Below are positions 1 to 11,200 of a stretch of DNA of 64,000 bases, one piece after another. A model generated the notes under the pieces. That model worked only from the letters and a program-made list of their open reading frames with translations, was not told the origin of the DNA and searched no databases. The stretch is from Heligmosomoides polygyrus polygyrus. Its lineage: Eukaryota > Nematoda > Chromadorea > Rhabditida > Heligmosomidae. The number at the start of each line of letters is the position of its first letter. Within the stretch, counting starts at the first letter, position 1. The stretch lies in contig OX377206.1 of NCBI GenBank assembly GCA_947396885.1, positions 21,261,114 to 21,325,113 of the forward strand, in the 5' to 3' direction. A program made the translations under genes and the position numbers.

Positions 1-135
1 GAGACAAGTCTGGTACCAATTCACCCCGGAGGGATGGAAGGCTTGGTTGGCCTGGGCGGGAAATCCGAACCAGAAACCTGGTATCGGGGCACGCGACACC
101 GGCATCTCCTCCAACTTCGCTACTCGCACACCCGA
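1..135. repeat. Interspersed repeat family A, partial copy
   Basis: This stretch matches four other places in the window (960-1230, 7630-7925, 35570-35800, 38490-38775). The shared core includes ACAAGTCTGGTACCAATTCA, a CTCCGGGGT/GGATGGAAGG block and a GGTTC-GGATTTCC block. There is no open frame. The family looks like a short non-autonomous element; its class is unknown. Confidence 0.6.
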
Positions 136-959
136 AATGCATTTTTTTAAATTCAAAGCATATTCATGAAAACATTAAAATATTCTTGCTGATCTCAATA
201 GTTCATTTAGGAACAGTCCTAATAGGGGGGATGAGACCTGCAACATTAGTGAAGACTAAGGGCAAATGTGATAAACTCACTGAGAAAAAAGTCCGTTAAA
301 AATTCCGTTAATTTTCTAAAGTTTTCGTTAAGACGTTAAGCCAAATTTTAACGAAAAATGCAGTTAATTTGTTAAATCCGTTGAATCGTTAACCGTTAAA
401 TGTGCACCCCTGATTCCCACTGTCGTGCTGGCATTCCCTCGAAATGTATCAAACTCCAAGGTTGGTCACAGACAATGGGTTCCTCTTTAAAGAGTTTCAA
501 ACTCATTTGACTCCTTTCTGAAACATAACTGAGTAGTATGAAGAAGTAAAAGTAACTTTCATGGTTCATCTCGCCATCCTCCTTCAGGCGAACTTCACCG
601 TAATTTTTTATAACACCTCTCCGGTGGCTCGTCAGTGAATTATATAGATGCTGTAATTTTTACGTTTTTCTCAAAATAGCTAGTTCCTTGGGTTTCGTGT
701 TTCTATCTTCGTTTTTACAGTAGTGAAGCATAGTGCAGTCCAATATTTATTGACGGCGTTTCGTGCTCTCAATAAATATTCGACTTACTTAGTACATCAT
801 ACACATTCGATAGCAACAAAACTACTGCCGCTCTACAGACCTGCTTTACACGGGAAGGAAGGTGGAAATAATTTTTCCGTTAATTGTTTAGCAAGCAGTT
901 ACATAATAGAGCTTTTATAAATGTTTTAATAGTGATTTTAAATCAGATATTGTCAGAAT
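136..959. other. No gene seen
   Basis: AT-rich sequence without a convincing exon. It contains short GTTAA/TTAACG-rich text around 290-400, similar in flavour to 20450-20540, which suggests decayed repeat. Confidence 0.4.
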
Positions 960-1230
960 TTAGGAAACGCGTAAAGAGCAGTCGGAGGAAGTGCATGCTG
1001 TTGCGTGTATCCGATACCAGGTTCCTGATTCGGATTTCCCGGCTCCCACCCTCCGGCGGGGTCAGTGAATTGGACAATACTTGTGTGGAAAGGATCATGC
1101 GCTGACTTCACCATCGGTTGGTCACCGCAAGCAAATCATTGTATAGTCCAAATCCGCATTCAAAACGCTTCCACGACATCCCGTAGAATAAGAATGCGTG
1201 TGGCGTCCCATTGATTTGATTGATTAACGC
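960..1230. repeat. Interspersed repeat family A, fuller copy
   Basis: Inverted relative to the copy at 1-135. It contains the GATACCAGGTTCCTG / TTCGGATTTCC block and ends near AAGAATGCGTGTGGCGTCCCA and TTGATTAACGC, which recur at 7880-7915. No open frame. Confidence 0.6.
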
Positions 1231-1423
1231 TTTCCTTTATCCTTTCATCCTTTACTGTTTGAATTTAAATTTGAAAAATCGGATAAATTTAAAACAATGT
1301 TGTGTGAACAATTATTATTAGAAATATTTAAATTTCAATCAATAGAACGTAACAACCATCCTCCGTGGCCATCCCGTATAAAGTCTCTATACCATGCTCT
1401 ACTACGCGATATCAGATAGTGTA

Positions 1424-1613
<190 letters not shown>

Positions 1614-1643
1614 CCGTCACAACTGGGGTGGGGGTACTGAGAA

Positions 1644-1790
1644 GCCGAACACATCGGCAACCGTGCATGGCAAGCCGTAGACGGCCGAACACGTCGGCAA
1701 CCATGCATGGCGAGCCGTAGACGTGCCGCACACGTCAGCAACCATGCATGGCGAGCCGTAGACGTGCCGAACACGTCGGCAACCATGCAT
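1644..1790. repeat. Minisatellite, four units of 40-41 bp
   Basis: Units begin at about 1644, 1684, 1725 and 1766 with GCCGAACACGTCGGCAACCA-like text and end with GCCGTAGACG. The array is bracketed by two copies of the TCCTA(G/C)TATATATAAAGGAGCAG motif. Confidence 0.9.
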
Positions 1791-1820
1791 TGGCATCCTA
1801 CTATATATAAAGGAGCAGGT

Positions 1821-2673
1821 AAAGGAACAACTTCAACCCTGGGGGTAATCGAGGTCGCTGAACACGAATCCGAAGTTCGTTTTTGAACTGTCGCCATCAA
1901 TTGATACTGGGCAAAGAAGCGTTTTTGTGGATGTCGTCCATTTTTTCGCTTTTTTTCTAACTTGCCCTGATCGACGTAGTTAAGATGCTCGTCCTGAGGA
2001 AACCATGAGATAGCTGACAGCTACAATTGATGATGAGAAGTTATTGCCACGGCGAAGCCGTCAAGAAGCTGTCGGTGCGGCCGAGAGACCGCACGGACGG
2101 TTGGTTATGATATATGTTATCACAGTGGTATTCATTTTATTTTTCAAACACTTGGTATGGTTGAACTACATATAGTGGGTTATTCTACTGTTTCAAACTG
2201 ATTTCACCTTCATAAGCGAGCACTCCTTTCGAAGCCAAGCCCTGCGCGCCACATTTTGATCAGATGCAATCCTAGTGCCGAGTGGCTGACACTACCCAAA
2301 CCACCCTCATCTCACATGTTATGCCTGTGCCTCACCTTCCAGTTGCATAAAATGCCAGCACCAGCGTGTGCCTAAATACTAAACTTGCAAGTTTCGTTCA
2401 TCGTAAACCGTCAGATGTGTAGAGCTGCTGGTTTTCAAGATCATGTATTGCTGAGACGTTGAAAGCCGCCTCTTAAGGACATTGTCAAAACCACGCGACT
2501 TTACTTGATTTCAAATACAGGAGCAGCTTTTATGAATGTGAAAATTCTACCAATAGGAACAAGCGCAGCGTCCAAGCTCTTAGGACAAGCTGGGGTCCTC
2601 AGAGCTTAGAAAAAGAGAGATGTAGACATTTCTCCCCCTAAACTGTCGCACATTTTGACAATCCCACTATATA
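1821..2673. other. No gene seen
   Basis: No exon or element boundary could be supported. Around 1850-1880 there is a GCTGAACACGAATCCGAAG motif related to the GCTGATCACGAATCTGACAT repeats at 62.3-62.9 kb. Confidence 0.35.
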
Positions 2674-3604
2674 TTAGGTTGGAAAAAACGTCTTTTCATT
2701 TTTTCAAAGATTTATTACTCCACAACTACAGGGTCAAATCAATTGAGATAAACTCCATTTTGTTCCACTACACTTCTCCGAAGACTGAGTACTTTTCTAA
2801 TTCCTCTCGCTTAAAGGACTGCAGTTCTGGAGTCTTACCATCGCTGAATCCAATTTTTGAGGTCTTCGTCCGTTTCGAAATATTTCTCTCCAATTTCTTG
2901 CTTGAGAGCACGGAAGAGATCGTAGTCGGTAGGGGTGAGGTCAGGGCTATACGGTGGATGTGGCACCACAGGCTCCTTTATTGCTTCTCGTGTGAGTCTT
3001 GCAACATGTGGTTTTGCACTGAGTGTCTGACATGGCATGTGGAATCCAAGCTCCAAATTTCCATGTAATGCCAAGACCCTTCATATGAATTCCCACTATC
3101 CTATGAGACACTTCGAGCTTCTCTGCCAGTTGACGTGTCGTCTGCCTATTATCGGTACGAAGAAGATGGTGTAGTTCAGTGTCGTCCAATTCAGTTGACC
3201 TTCCTGACATTACTTTGTCTTTGAGTGAATAACCTCCTCTTAAAAATCTTCCGAACCATTCAAAAAAGGTGCAATGAGTAATAGATCCCAAGCCATGTAT
3301 AGGGTTAATTTAGTCGGCTGCCTGACGTGCTGTAGATCCTTTAATGAATTCATGAAGAATGCCGTGCCGAAAATGGCCATGAGGCAGATCTGGCATTGAG
3401 TCCGGAAGATTGGATAGATAACGAAGTACGCAGGACGGTGAGGAGGTACACCCACCCCCTGCTGGGGGCATGCGATCTTCCTACGTTCGCGTGCGAACGG
3501 TAGACAAGTGTGATAGGATTATGAAATCAGCAATCAATACTGGCTAGGGTGTTTACAAGGAGCAAAAACTTTTCGAAGTGTGAAGAGACTTTTTTCCAAC
3601 CTAA
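2674..3604 (-). mobile_element. Defective mariner transposon
   Basis: Both ends carry the inverted repeat TTAGGTTGGAAAAAA.GTCT (2674 and, inverted, 3604) flanked by TA. Inside, on the minus strand, are three broken transposase pieces. An N-terminal piece near 3350-3240 continues into a frame at about 3291-2947 with a helix-turn-helix region (SGRSTELDD, RQTTRQLAEKLEVSHR). A C-terminal piece at 3074-2835 contains HPPYSPDLTPTDYDLF, which holds the last catalytic Asp of the mariner D,D34D triad. The catalytic middle between them is missing and the frames do not join, so the copy is inactive. The element is about 930 bp where an intact mariner is about 1.3 kb. Confidence 0.9.
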
Positions 3605-3863
3605 TATAAGAGATAACGATTGTCAGTCTGTCCATTTGCCGCCTTTCATAGACGTCGAGTAAAAGGCGTTCGGACTCAGACGAGGTGACGCCCACGTCGT
3701 GTCGAGAGCATCAGAAGGTGCATTAGATGGGCCACATGTAGCAGTTGCTTGCTTTTACAGGCACGAAGCAACATCCCGATAACCGCAAGAAAGCAGCTGC
3801 TAGTTTCTGTATAACACACTGTGTACACACACGCCTTTTTATTTCCTTGTTTCTTTTTTTTCT
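3605..3863. other. No gene seen
   Basis: Short spacer between the mariner and the RTE element. No supported feature. Confidence 0.4.
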
Positions 3864-3879
3864 TCACTGTATCCCTATT

Positions 3880-6800
3880 CTTCTTCTTCAGCGTCTGTCC
3901 CGCTTCGTAGCGGGGTCCGCTATTCTGGTGTCATGACGCCACCTTTCCCGATCCAGCGCTAAATCAGGGTGGACGCCAGCCGCTTTCAAGTCCGTATGTA
4001 ACGTATCAGCCCAGCGCTGCTTCGGGCGCCCTCTAGGCCGCTTTCCTACCACCTCGAACTTAAGGCCTATCTTGCGGACGCTATCTTCCTTTCCACGAAG
4101 AACGTGGCCGTACCATCGTAAGCGAGCTTCGCGCATCTTGTCCGCTATCGGCGCGACACCGAACTTCTGCCGAATAGCATCATTTCGAATGCGGTCCATG
4201 CGCGTGACTCCAGCCGTCCAGCGCAGCATCTTCGTCTCCATGACGCTGAGGCGCGTTTCAACTTCCTTAGTCGCAGGCCAACACTCAGCGCCGTACATCG
4301 CTACTGGCCGGATGACTGCCCTGTAGATCTTTGACTTAAAGCGCTCCGGTATCTTCCTATCGCAGAGCACCCCAGTCAACGAGCGCCACTTGGACCAAGC
4401 TGCACTCACGCGTGAATTCACTTCGACCATCAGTTTGCCGTCAGACGCGACTGCTGATCCCAGGTACTTAAAGACCGCAGTGCGTGGAAGCTCGATGCCG
4501 TTAACCTTGATGGAGCTGGACTCGGTAACGTCCGTCGTTAAATACTCGGTCTTCTTCACGTTCAGTCTGAGTCCAAACCGCTCCAAGCGATCACACCAAG
4601 CTTGCACCTCTCGCTCGAGTTCACCTTTATCTTCGCTAGCGAGCATCACGTCATCGGCATAAAGCAACGTCCAAGGGACGGGCTTCTGAAGATCTCGTGT
4701 GATGGCATCCATGACGACAACAAAGAGGAGTGGGGAAAGCGCAGAACCCTGGTGTACCCCGACAGAGATGGGGAACTCCATCGAGGTTCCAGCTGCAGCT
4801 TGCACTCGACTCTTTGGACAAGAGTAGAGAATTCGCACCCACTCTATGAGCTCTTCGGGAACTCCATGATGTCGCAAGGCGTACCATATCACTTCACGCG
4901 GTACGCGGTCAAAGGCCTTCTCCAAGTCGAGGAAGGCGATATGCACTGCCTTCTGTTTCTCGCGATGCTTCTCTATCAGGAGGCGGGCGGCGTGTATGGC
5001 ATCAATGGTGCCACAGCCAGCCACGAAGCCGCACTGATTGCTGGAAAGCTGGACGATGTCCCGAATTCGTCCATCGACAACTCGCTCAAAGATCTTCATG
5101 CTGTGCGAAAGCAAGCGAATCGGACGGTAATTGGAGCAGTCTGCAGGACTGCCCTTCTTCTTCCAAATCGGAATCGTCGTACTTTGGCGCCAACTCTCAG
5201 GCACTTTTTTCTCCGCCACAACCTGATTAAAGAACTTCGCCAACCACTCAGCAGGGTACCAAAACTTCGACTTCCACAGTTCTGCTGCCACGTCGTCGGG
5301 CCCAGTCGCTTTGCCTGGCCTCATCTTCTTCAAAGCCGCTTCAATCTCCTCCACGGTGATCTTCTGAACGGGGCCGTGGGTTGGAGCCGTTGAGGGGATG
5401 GCTGGATGAGGAAATTCTACTGTAGAGATTTCCTCAAAGTAATCGCGCCATCGCTTCAATGCCTTCTTGCGGTCCGTAAGAAGACGGCCGTTCTCATCAT
5501 TGATGCCGAAGAACTTCTCGATGTCCTCGGTCTGGCGATGGCGATTCTTTGCGAGTCGGTACAGATACCGCTCCCCATCGCGCGACTCGAGCTTCTCGTT
5601 GACATCTCCATAATGAGTGGCTTTTGCAACAGCCACGGCCTTCTTTGCAGCTTTCTTCGCTTCTTGGTACTTCCGCCAGTTATCGGCTGTCTTTTCCCCG
5701 AGAAACACGTGATATAGCGTCTTCTTCTCTCGAACTTTGGCTTTCACGTCATCTGTCCACAGCCAGGCCTGCTTGTCGACCTTCCGTCGTCCAGGCTTCG
5801 TGATGCCGAGCTCCGACCGTGCAGCGTGACGAATCGCGTCGGTGGCCTTCTCCCAAGTTTCGTCGACAGTTGTCACTGTCGGTAACCGCACGCGAGAAAT
5901 CACAGCTGCTTCCTTCTCTTTCATTCGCCACCACTTGATTCTTGGTGCACCGCATCGCTCGACCTGCTTCAGCCTCGGAGGGGCGATCTTTAAAGTACAG
6001 ATCAGCGGTCGATGCTGTGGGGCGACCGTCTCATACGGCACGACCTTCGCGTCTGTGACAAGACTTCGGTCTCGATCCTTCACAAGGACAAAGTCTATCT
6101 GAGTCCTGGTGTTCCCGCTATAGAACGAGATGAGGTGGGAATCGCGTTTGCGAAATACGGTGTTCACTATGGTGAGGTTGTGCGATTCCGCATATTCAAG
6201 GATACGCTCACCATCTGCGTTACGCGATCCGTAACCGAACCCACCATGACAGCCGTACCCGTCTTTCGTCGCGCCGACGTGCCCGTTGAGGTCACCAGCG
6301 ACTATCATGACATCTTTCGACGGTACCTCTGCTGTCTTCTCATCAAGCAGGCTCCAAAACTCTTCCTTGGCTTGATCCGAGCAGCCAGTCTGCGGAGCAT
6401 ACGCAGAGAAGAAGTGATAGAGTCGCTCCTTCGCGGCGACAACGATCTTCATCAATCGATCGTCAAAGCGCTCGACGCTTACAATCGAGTCACGAAATCG
6501 TTCGGAGACGATTATTCCGACACCACTGGTGGTCCTGGGACTTCCACATAGAACGGCCTTGAAGCCACGTCCTATGTCCCTTGACTTACGGCAGGACCAC
6601 CTCGTCTCCTGCACCGCACAGAAATCAACTCTTCTACGCTCCAGTGCTTCAACCAACTCGCACGAGCGGCCCGTCAACGTACCCACATTCAGCGTTGCCA
6701 CGCGGGTCCTGCTTACGTTACGGGACTTTCGGACTAGCTCAGTTGCCCCCCGATGCCGTCCTCGCATCAGGGACCCTCGCATACTTCTCACACTCGCCGG

Positions 6801-7007
6801 GCTCTGCGAGTGCGCGTCGGCTCCCGCGGACGCCGTAGCACTATCTCGAAACACTTGAGCTATCATACACCATGTGATGTGACATGGGTCTTCGTAGGCC
6901 GGCCTGTCACAAGGGCCTGTCGCCCGCAATCGAGTGTCCGTGTTCGGCTTAACTCGCAGAGCGAGTAGTTTCCAGTGGCACCACGTGGAGGAACGGACAT
7001 CGCCACC
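3880..7007 (-). mobile_element. Complete RTE-clade non-LTR retrotransposon
   Basis: The element is framed by a 16-bp target-site duplication, TCACTGTATCCCTATT, at 3864-3879 and 7008-7023. Its 3' end (low coordinate, minus strand) is a short GAAGAAGAAG tail, as usual for RTE elements. The single ORF fills almost all of it: only about 8 bases separate the stop from the 3' terminus, and about 140 bases precede the first ATG. The exact duplication and the open frame argue for a recent insertion. It lies 1.3 kb past the 3' end of the rme-6 homologue. Confidence 0.93.
3888..6866 (-). CDS. RTE endonuclease-reverse transcriptase (ORF2-type, intact)
   Basis: This is a 992-residue apurinic-type endonuclease plus reverse transcriptase that nicks target DNA and primes cDNA synthesis from the cut. 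The frame stays open to 6929, but the first ATG is at 6866, which I take as the start. The endonuclease comes first, with LNVGTLTGR (about residue 55), QETRW, and AGDLNGHVG. The RT follows: motif A AFLDLEKAFDRVPREV, motif B GVHQGSALSPLLF, and the YADDVML active site. The C-terminal part has RWYGHVLRGKED and a basic RPRGRPKQRW segment. No stop or frameshift breaks it. The usual SDH at the end of the endonuclease reads APQHRPLICT here. The clade assignment to RTE rests on the overall pattern and the short tail. Confidence 0.93.
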   Translation of the reverse strand: MIAQVFRDSATASAGADAHSQSPASVRSMRGSLMRGRHRGATELVRKSRNVSRTRVATLNVGTLTGRSCELVEALERRRVDFCAVQETRWSCRKSRDIGRGFKAVLCGSPRTTSGVGIIVSERFRDSIVSVERFDDRLMKIVVAAKERLYHFFSAYAPQTGCSDQAKEEFWSLLDEKTAEVPSKDVMIVAGDLNGHVGATKDGYGCHGGFGYGSRNADGERILEYAESHNLTIVNTVFRKRDSHLISFYSGNTRTQIDFVLVKDRDRSLVTDAKVVPYETVAPQHRPLICTLKIAPPRLKQVERCGAPRIKWWRMKEKEAAVISRVRLPTVTTVDETWEKATDAIRHAARSELGITKPGRRKVDKQAWLWTDDVKAKVREKKTLYHVFLGEKTADNWRKYQEAKKAAKKAVAVAKATHYGDVNEKLESRDGERYLYRLAKNRHRQTEDIEKFFGINDENGRLLTDRKKALKRWRDYFEEISTVEFPHPAIPSTAPTHGPVQKITVEEIEAALKKMRPGKATGPDDVAAELWKSKFWYPAEWLAKFFNQVVAEKKVPESWRQSTTIPIWKKKGSPADCSNYRPIRLLSHSMKIFERVVDGRIRDIVQLSSNQCGFVAGCGTIDAIHAARLLIEKHREKQKAVHIAFLDLEKAFDRVPREVIWYALRHHGVPEELIEWVRILYSCPKSRVQAAAGTSMEFPISVGVHQGSALSPLLFVVVMDAITRDLQKPVPWTLLYADDVMLASEDKGELEREVQAWCDRLERFGLRLNVKKTEYLTTDVTESSSIKVNGIELPRTAVFKYLGSAVASDGKLMVEVNSRVSAAWSKWRSLTGVLCDRKIPERFKSKIYRAVIRPVAMYGAECWPATKEVETRLSVMETKMLRWTAGVTRMDRIRNDAIRQKFGVAPIADKMREARLRWYGHVLRGKEDSVRKIGLKFEVVGKRPRGRPKQRWADTLHTDLKAAGVHPDLALDRERWRHDTRIADPATKRDRR

Positions 7008-7261
7008 TCACTGTATCCCTATTGGCAACACTATAGTGCTGAATTCTATACTCAACAATGTACTATTCAATTGTGACTAATGTCAACTGATAGGTATATA
7101 TGGTGAGAACTTCCCATAATGAGCTCAGGCACTAACCCACTTCATGTTGGACTTTTCATTTCGGCCATTCAGACGTTCCATCTCTTCGATAGGACAGGTC
7201 AAAAGTATAGCTTTTTCAAATCCGTTTCTCTAAGCCTCAGGTGGCTGGTATCGAGGTAGTG

Positions 7262-7562
7262 AGCTGTCATAACGATGAATTGTTACGAGCAAAACTTTAG
7301 CGCCAGGCGGGACTCGAACCCGCACCTCCCTCTAACCGGGCGGGAATGCTCTACGCAATCACACCACCGGCGCCGCTTGATCGAACCCACATCCACCGGA
7401 TACGGGTGAGTGCTGATCGGTTCCACGAGGTGTGGATGTTGCGTTCGATCAAACGGCGCCGGTGGTGTGATGGCGTGGAACATTCCCGCCCGGTTAGAGG
7501 GAAGTGCGGGTTCGAGTCCCGCCTAGCGCTGTTTTGATCGCGACAAAACATCGTTATGACAG
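7262..7562. repeat. Foldback repeat built from two tRNA-like sequences
   Basis: Arms of about 120 bp run from AGCTGTCATAACGATG (7262) to its complement CATCGTTATGACAGC (7562), with a spacer near 7385-7450. Each arm holds a tRNA-like body: on the minus strand at about 7376-7300 and on the plus strand at 7457-7531, with an A-box-like region, the B-box GGTTCGAGTCC and a perfect T-stem (GCGGG/CCCGC). A related single arm is at 13525-13665. I read this as a tRNA-derived SINE or foldback, not a working tRNA gene, because no sensible anticodon arm forms. Confidence 0.7.
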
Positions 7563-7629
7563 CGCACAGCTTTTTGTTCACAAGAAAACAAAATTCTTCT
7601 CTGCTTAAAACTAATCTGTACCGAAGAAT

Positions 7630-7925
7630 TTTAGGCGCATAGGATCAAGGGGCGCGTGTAGCGCAGGCGCAGGAGGCGCCGACTGTCGCGTGCACCCGCT
7701 ACCAGGTTCCTGGTTCGGATTTCCACCCAGGCCAACCTAGCCTTCCATCCCTCCGGGGTAGGTGAATTGGTATCAGACTTGTCTGGGAAGGATAGAGCGC
7801 TGACTTGTTCATCGGCTGGCCAGCGCGTCATTATATGGCCAAATACGCATTCAAATCGCCTCCACGATATAGCGTAGAAGTAGAATGCGTGGCGCATCCC
7901 AAAATGGATTGAATAACGCCGCCTT
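7630..7925. repeat. Interspersed repeat family A, best copy
   Basis: This is the longest copy of the family seen at 1, 960, 35570 and 38490. It runs from about GCGCGTGTAGCGCAGGCGCA to GAATGCGTGGCGCATCCC and TTGAATAACGCCGCC. It has a tRNA B-box-like CTGGTTCGGATTTCC. No open frame is shared between copies. Confidence 0.65.
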
Positions 7926-8289
7926 TTGGTCCTTTGACTATCAAGAACACTGACTTGAAGTAATATATGTCACACCTTGGGCAGGCTACACTGCAAGCCT
8001 CAGCTTATTAAGCGGCTGTAGTTTCTCTTGCCAGCGATTTTGATCAAGCATGTAAGGAATCGCTCAACATTATTTAACAAACCTTTATAGAAATATCGTT
8101 GTAGGACATGTCATCACGAGTACACAGGAAAAACAGAACATCGCGAGCACAACCACTATAAATCTGCGTTGAGTTCACGTTGAGTTCAATCACAAACAGT
8201 ATCTTTCGAATTCCGTGGTCCTTGAAAGGTATATAGACTATTACATAAAATTTACAGTAGTTTCCAACTTCTCTCTTCTTCACTCTCAT

Positions 8290-11200
8290 TTACAGCAGCG
8301 TTTTCACGAATTCAATCGCAGCTGTGAACTGCGTCCACCAATACCCCTCTGCTCCATCGAGAAGCGACCCGCCGAAACCCTGCACGTACTGCACGTTGGA
8401 AAGCAGTGAAGGTGGATTTGCCTGAAAAACACAGTCTCGTTCCACTAATGAGATGAGCCATTTGGGAACTGCCAGTTAAAGGGAACGTCTCACTACCATG
8501 TCTATCTTCTATTGTTAGGTTTTGGAATCTGACAGTTTCTTTTAATTACACCTCCTATCGTCTTTAAGAGCTCCACAGCTCTTAAAAAATACGATACCTT
8601 CCAGTCAACGTCTTGTAGTGCCCCTGTGTCGCTGCGGAATATGGGGTGGATGAAGTGACTAAGCAATGACTTAGCATAAATGGTCAACGCTAAAAGGGCT
8701 GACGGAAGAGGTATCAATCAGATGGGTTCGCGCAGCAGTGGAGAGCGAGGAGTAACGAGTCACATGCTTGCATTCTGTTAAACAAGCAAGGAAAGGATCT
8801 CCAGGACGCAGGAAAAATTTAACGCACTCATGCTAATACTGACCACGTCCTGGTGCCCCGTACCTTGCGCAAGAGCAAAACCGGAATCGGCTCTCGCGCT
8901 TATACTGATTGTCATCGTCGCGCATTGACCAAGCTGTTGTGCTGCTCTAGCTAGGAAATGGCCAGAATCATCTCTCAGGCCTGCGAAAACGACCACCGTA
9001 GATGGAATTCCCACCACTGATATGGTCGCAGTCTAAAATTACCATTGCATAACAAAGCAATAGCGAAACCGTAAGTCCTGGTTTGTAGTTGCGCCGCTGC
9101 GCGGCTCTTCGACATAGCCGGAATAGATATCGACCGGGCGGGGCGAAAAATCAATATCTGTGGCGACCATCACGCCGCGCCGCGTGGCGGCGCAAGTGTA
9201 AACAAGGCCTAAGGGGGAGAGGGGTGAAGCAACCAGTGAAAAACCTACAGCAAGATCGGTCGGCGTAATGGGTAAGAAGGGTGTTTCATGAACGAAGTAG
9301 TAAAGGAACAAGTATTAAGTTCCTGCACCGTATTTTTTATTAAATTACATTCTTCATGCTGTAATAAACCAGAAATGCCTCTCAAAAAGAATGCTTCACA
9401 TGACACTAGTCAAGATCCAAAGAGTGGGAAAACAAAAAGCTAGCGAAGCTTCTAGACAAGCTAACGAATGTGAGGAGAATTACTTACACAATGGAAACAG
9501 GAAGATCCCTCTGTATCAGAATAGAGGATTTGGATGACATCAGAAAAGGTCCAGACTCCTTCGGGGGAACACAGGGTCCTATGCCACGCTGGTGCGTTGT
9601 TAGAGATCTCCTTCTTGACCTTAAGACGAGAAAGTGACCTTGCGGGGAACAGGACGAGATCGCAGCTATGAGTCCTCGGGTCAACCGGAAGGAGTGCCTG
9701 GCGGTATCCGCGGAGCTAACACCCTCCGCAGAGCTCTGTGAACTTCATCTCCATTACCTTACCCACAGGGTGATTGAGTCGGTTAGTCTCCGGGCTGAAG
9801 CTCATTCACCTACGTCTATGTCCATCTGTGGGTGTTCGGTGGTCCGCTTCGACATCCACCTTATAGGATAGTCGTCTATTTAAAAATGAGGTGTCGAGTC
9901 GTGTCTATATTTTCATTGAGATTAGTACCCTGTACTATGAAATAATGTTTGAGCTGATAGTATTGTAGACGTTTCTGATAATTCCATGCTCTGAAGAGGG
10001 CGAAGCTCTCCGAAACGCAAGACACATAAAAATAAGGTAACAATCATCGTCAACAACTATAACAAGAACACTAACGAATCTTCATAGTGCACCTTAATGA
10101 CGTCGTAACTTAGGATTTATCTATTTTTAGCGTCAGTGTGGCGCTTTTGCTACACCTGTCTACTGCTGGACATGAGAACGCCGCGTATCCAGCTCCTAAT
10201 GGTGAATATGTGTAGGTGGAACATCGAACCGCTTCACTCTTCCAGATGCGGTTCAACGGCGTCGACAAAACTTTTTCACTCGGTGTAGCACTGCCTCTCA
10301 CTAGTTATTATTCTTTTACTTTCTTTCGACAAAAATCATGCCCCTCTATAAATGCGCTTCTTAAATTTGAACGTGATTGGAACAGGAAACCCACAACCGC
10401 ACATGCATTGGCCGATGGTGACTCAATTATCTCCATCACCTTAGGTCTCACTTTTCTTCGTCTCTGTACAAAAGAGACCAGCGATGTGTCCATCGACTTG
10501 CAAAAAATTACTGTTTCCAATAAACGATCATACGAGTATAACGATAGGTCGTATTATGCAATTACCACCACTTTGAAGGTTTATCTCTCGCTGGACACAC
10601 CGGCGACCTTCGCCCGGAGACTTCTGAAGGGTGAGACCTGTGGTCACCTGCAGGTAAGGCAGTCTCTAATGTGCGTGCAATTGTGGGTTCCATCACATTC
10701 TAATTTTATAAGCATATGTGATGGAGCAGGATCGCTGTTAAAATAGAACTGTAATATAACACGTAATAAGGGCAAGTACTGCAGGTAGCGACGATGATTC
10801 TCGCCCACGGAGTTGAACCACATTAAAAGAGTGAAGCGGTTCGACACTTCACGTATACAAGCATTCATCGGTGAAAAGTTGGAGACACGTTCGCCTGACT
10901 TCACAGCGGACAAATCCCAGTAATGATGCACTAAATGTGTCAAAAATCTAAAGCTGCGACTTATTATCAACTTCATCAAGCTACATACAAGCATTAATTA
11001 GATTTTCCATTTCTTTGATGTTGAATAATGTCACCCGCAAAATTTTTTCATCATACAGCATTTTGTGTCGTACAGCAATTCTGAATTTCTACTGTTTCAA
11101 TGGTGGGAATTCAGAATTGCGGTACGACACATTCAGCGTATTCCTTAGAAATGCGGATGTGGCTCACAGTGGCTTACGGAAGCATAACGGGGCGCTATAC

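Noticed and set aside
4072..6968. Plus-strand frames of 60-263 codons opposite the RTE ORF
   Set aside because: Antisense shadows of a GC-balanced coding region; no motifs and the minus-strand protein is unmistakable.
7300..7531. Two genuine tRNA genes
   Set aside because: The T-arm and B box are good but the anticodon arm is not credible, and the two sit in an inverted repeat related to another copy at 13.6 kb.
10216..10746. A 176-codon plus-strand frame
   Set aside because: It overlaps an inverted repeat within the last rme-6 intron and has no recognisable motif.
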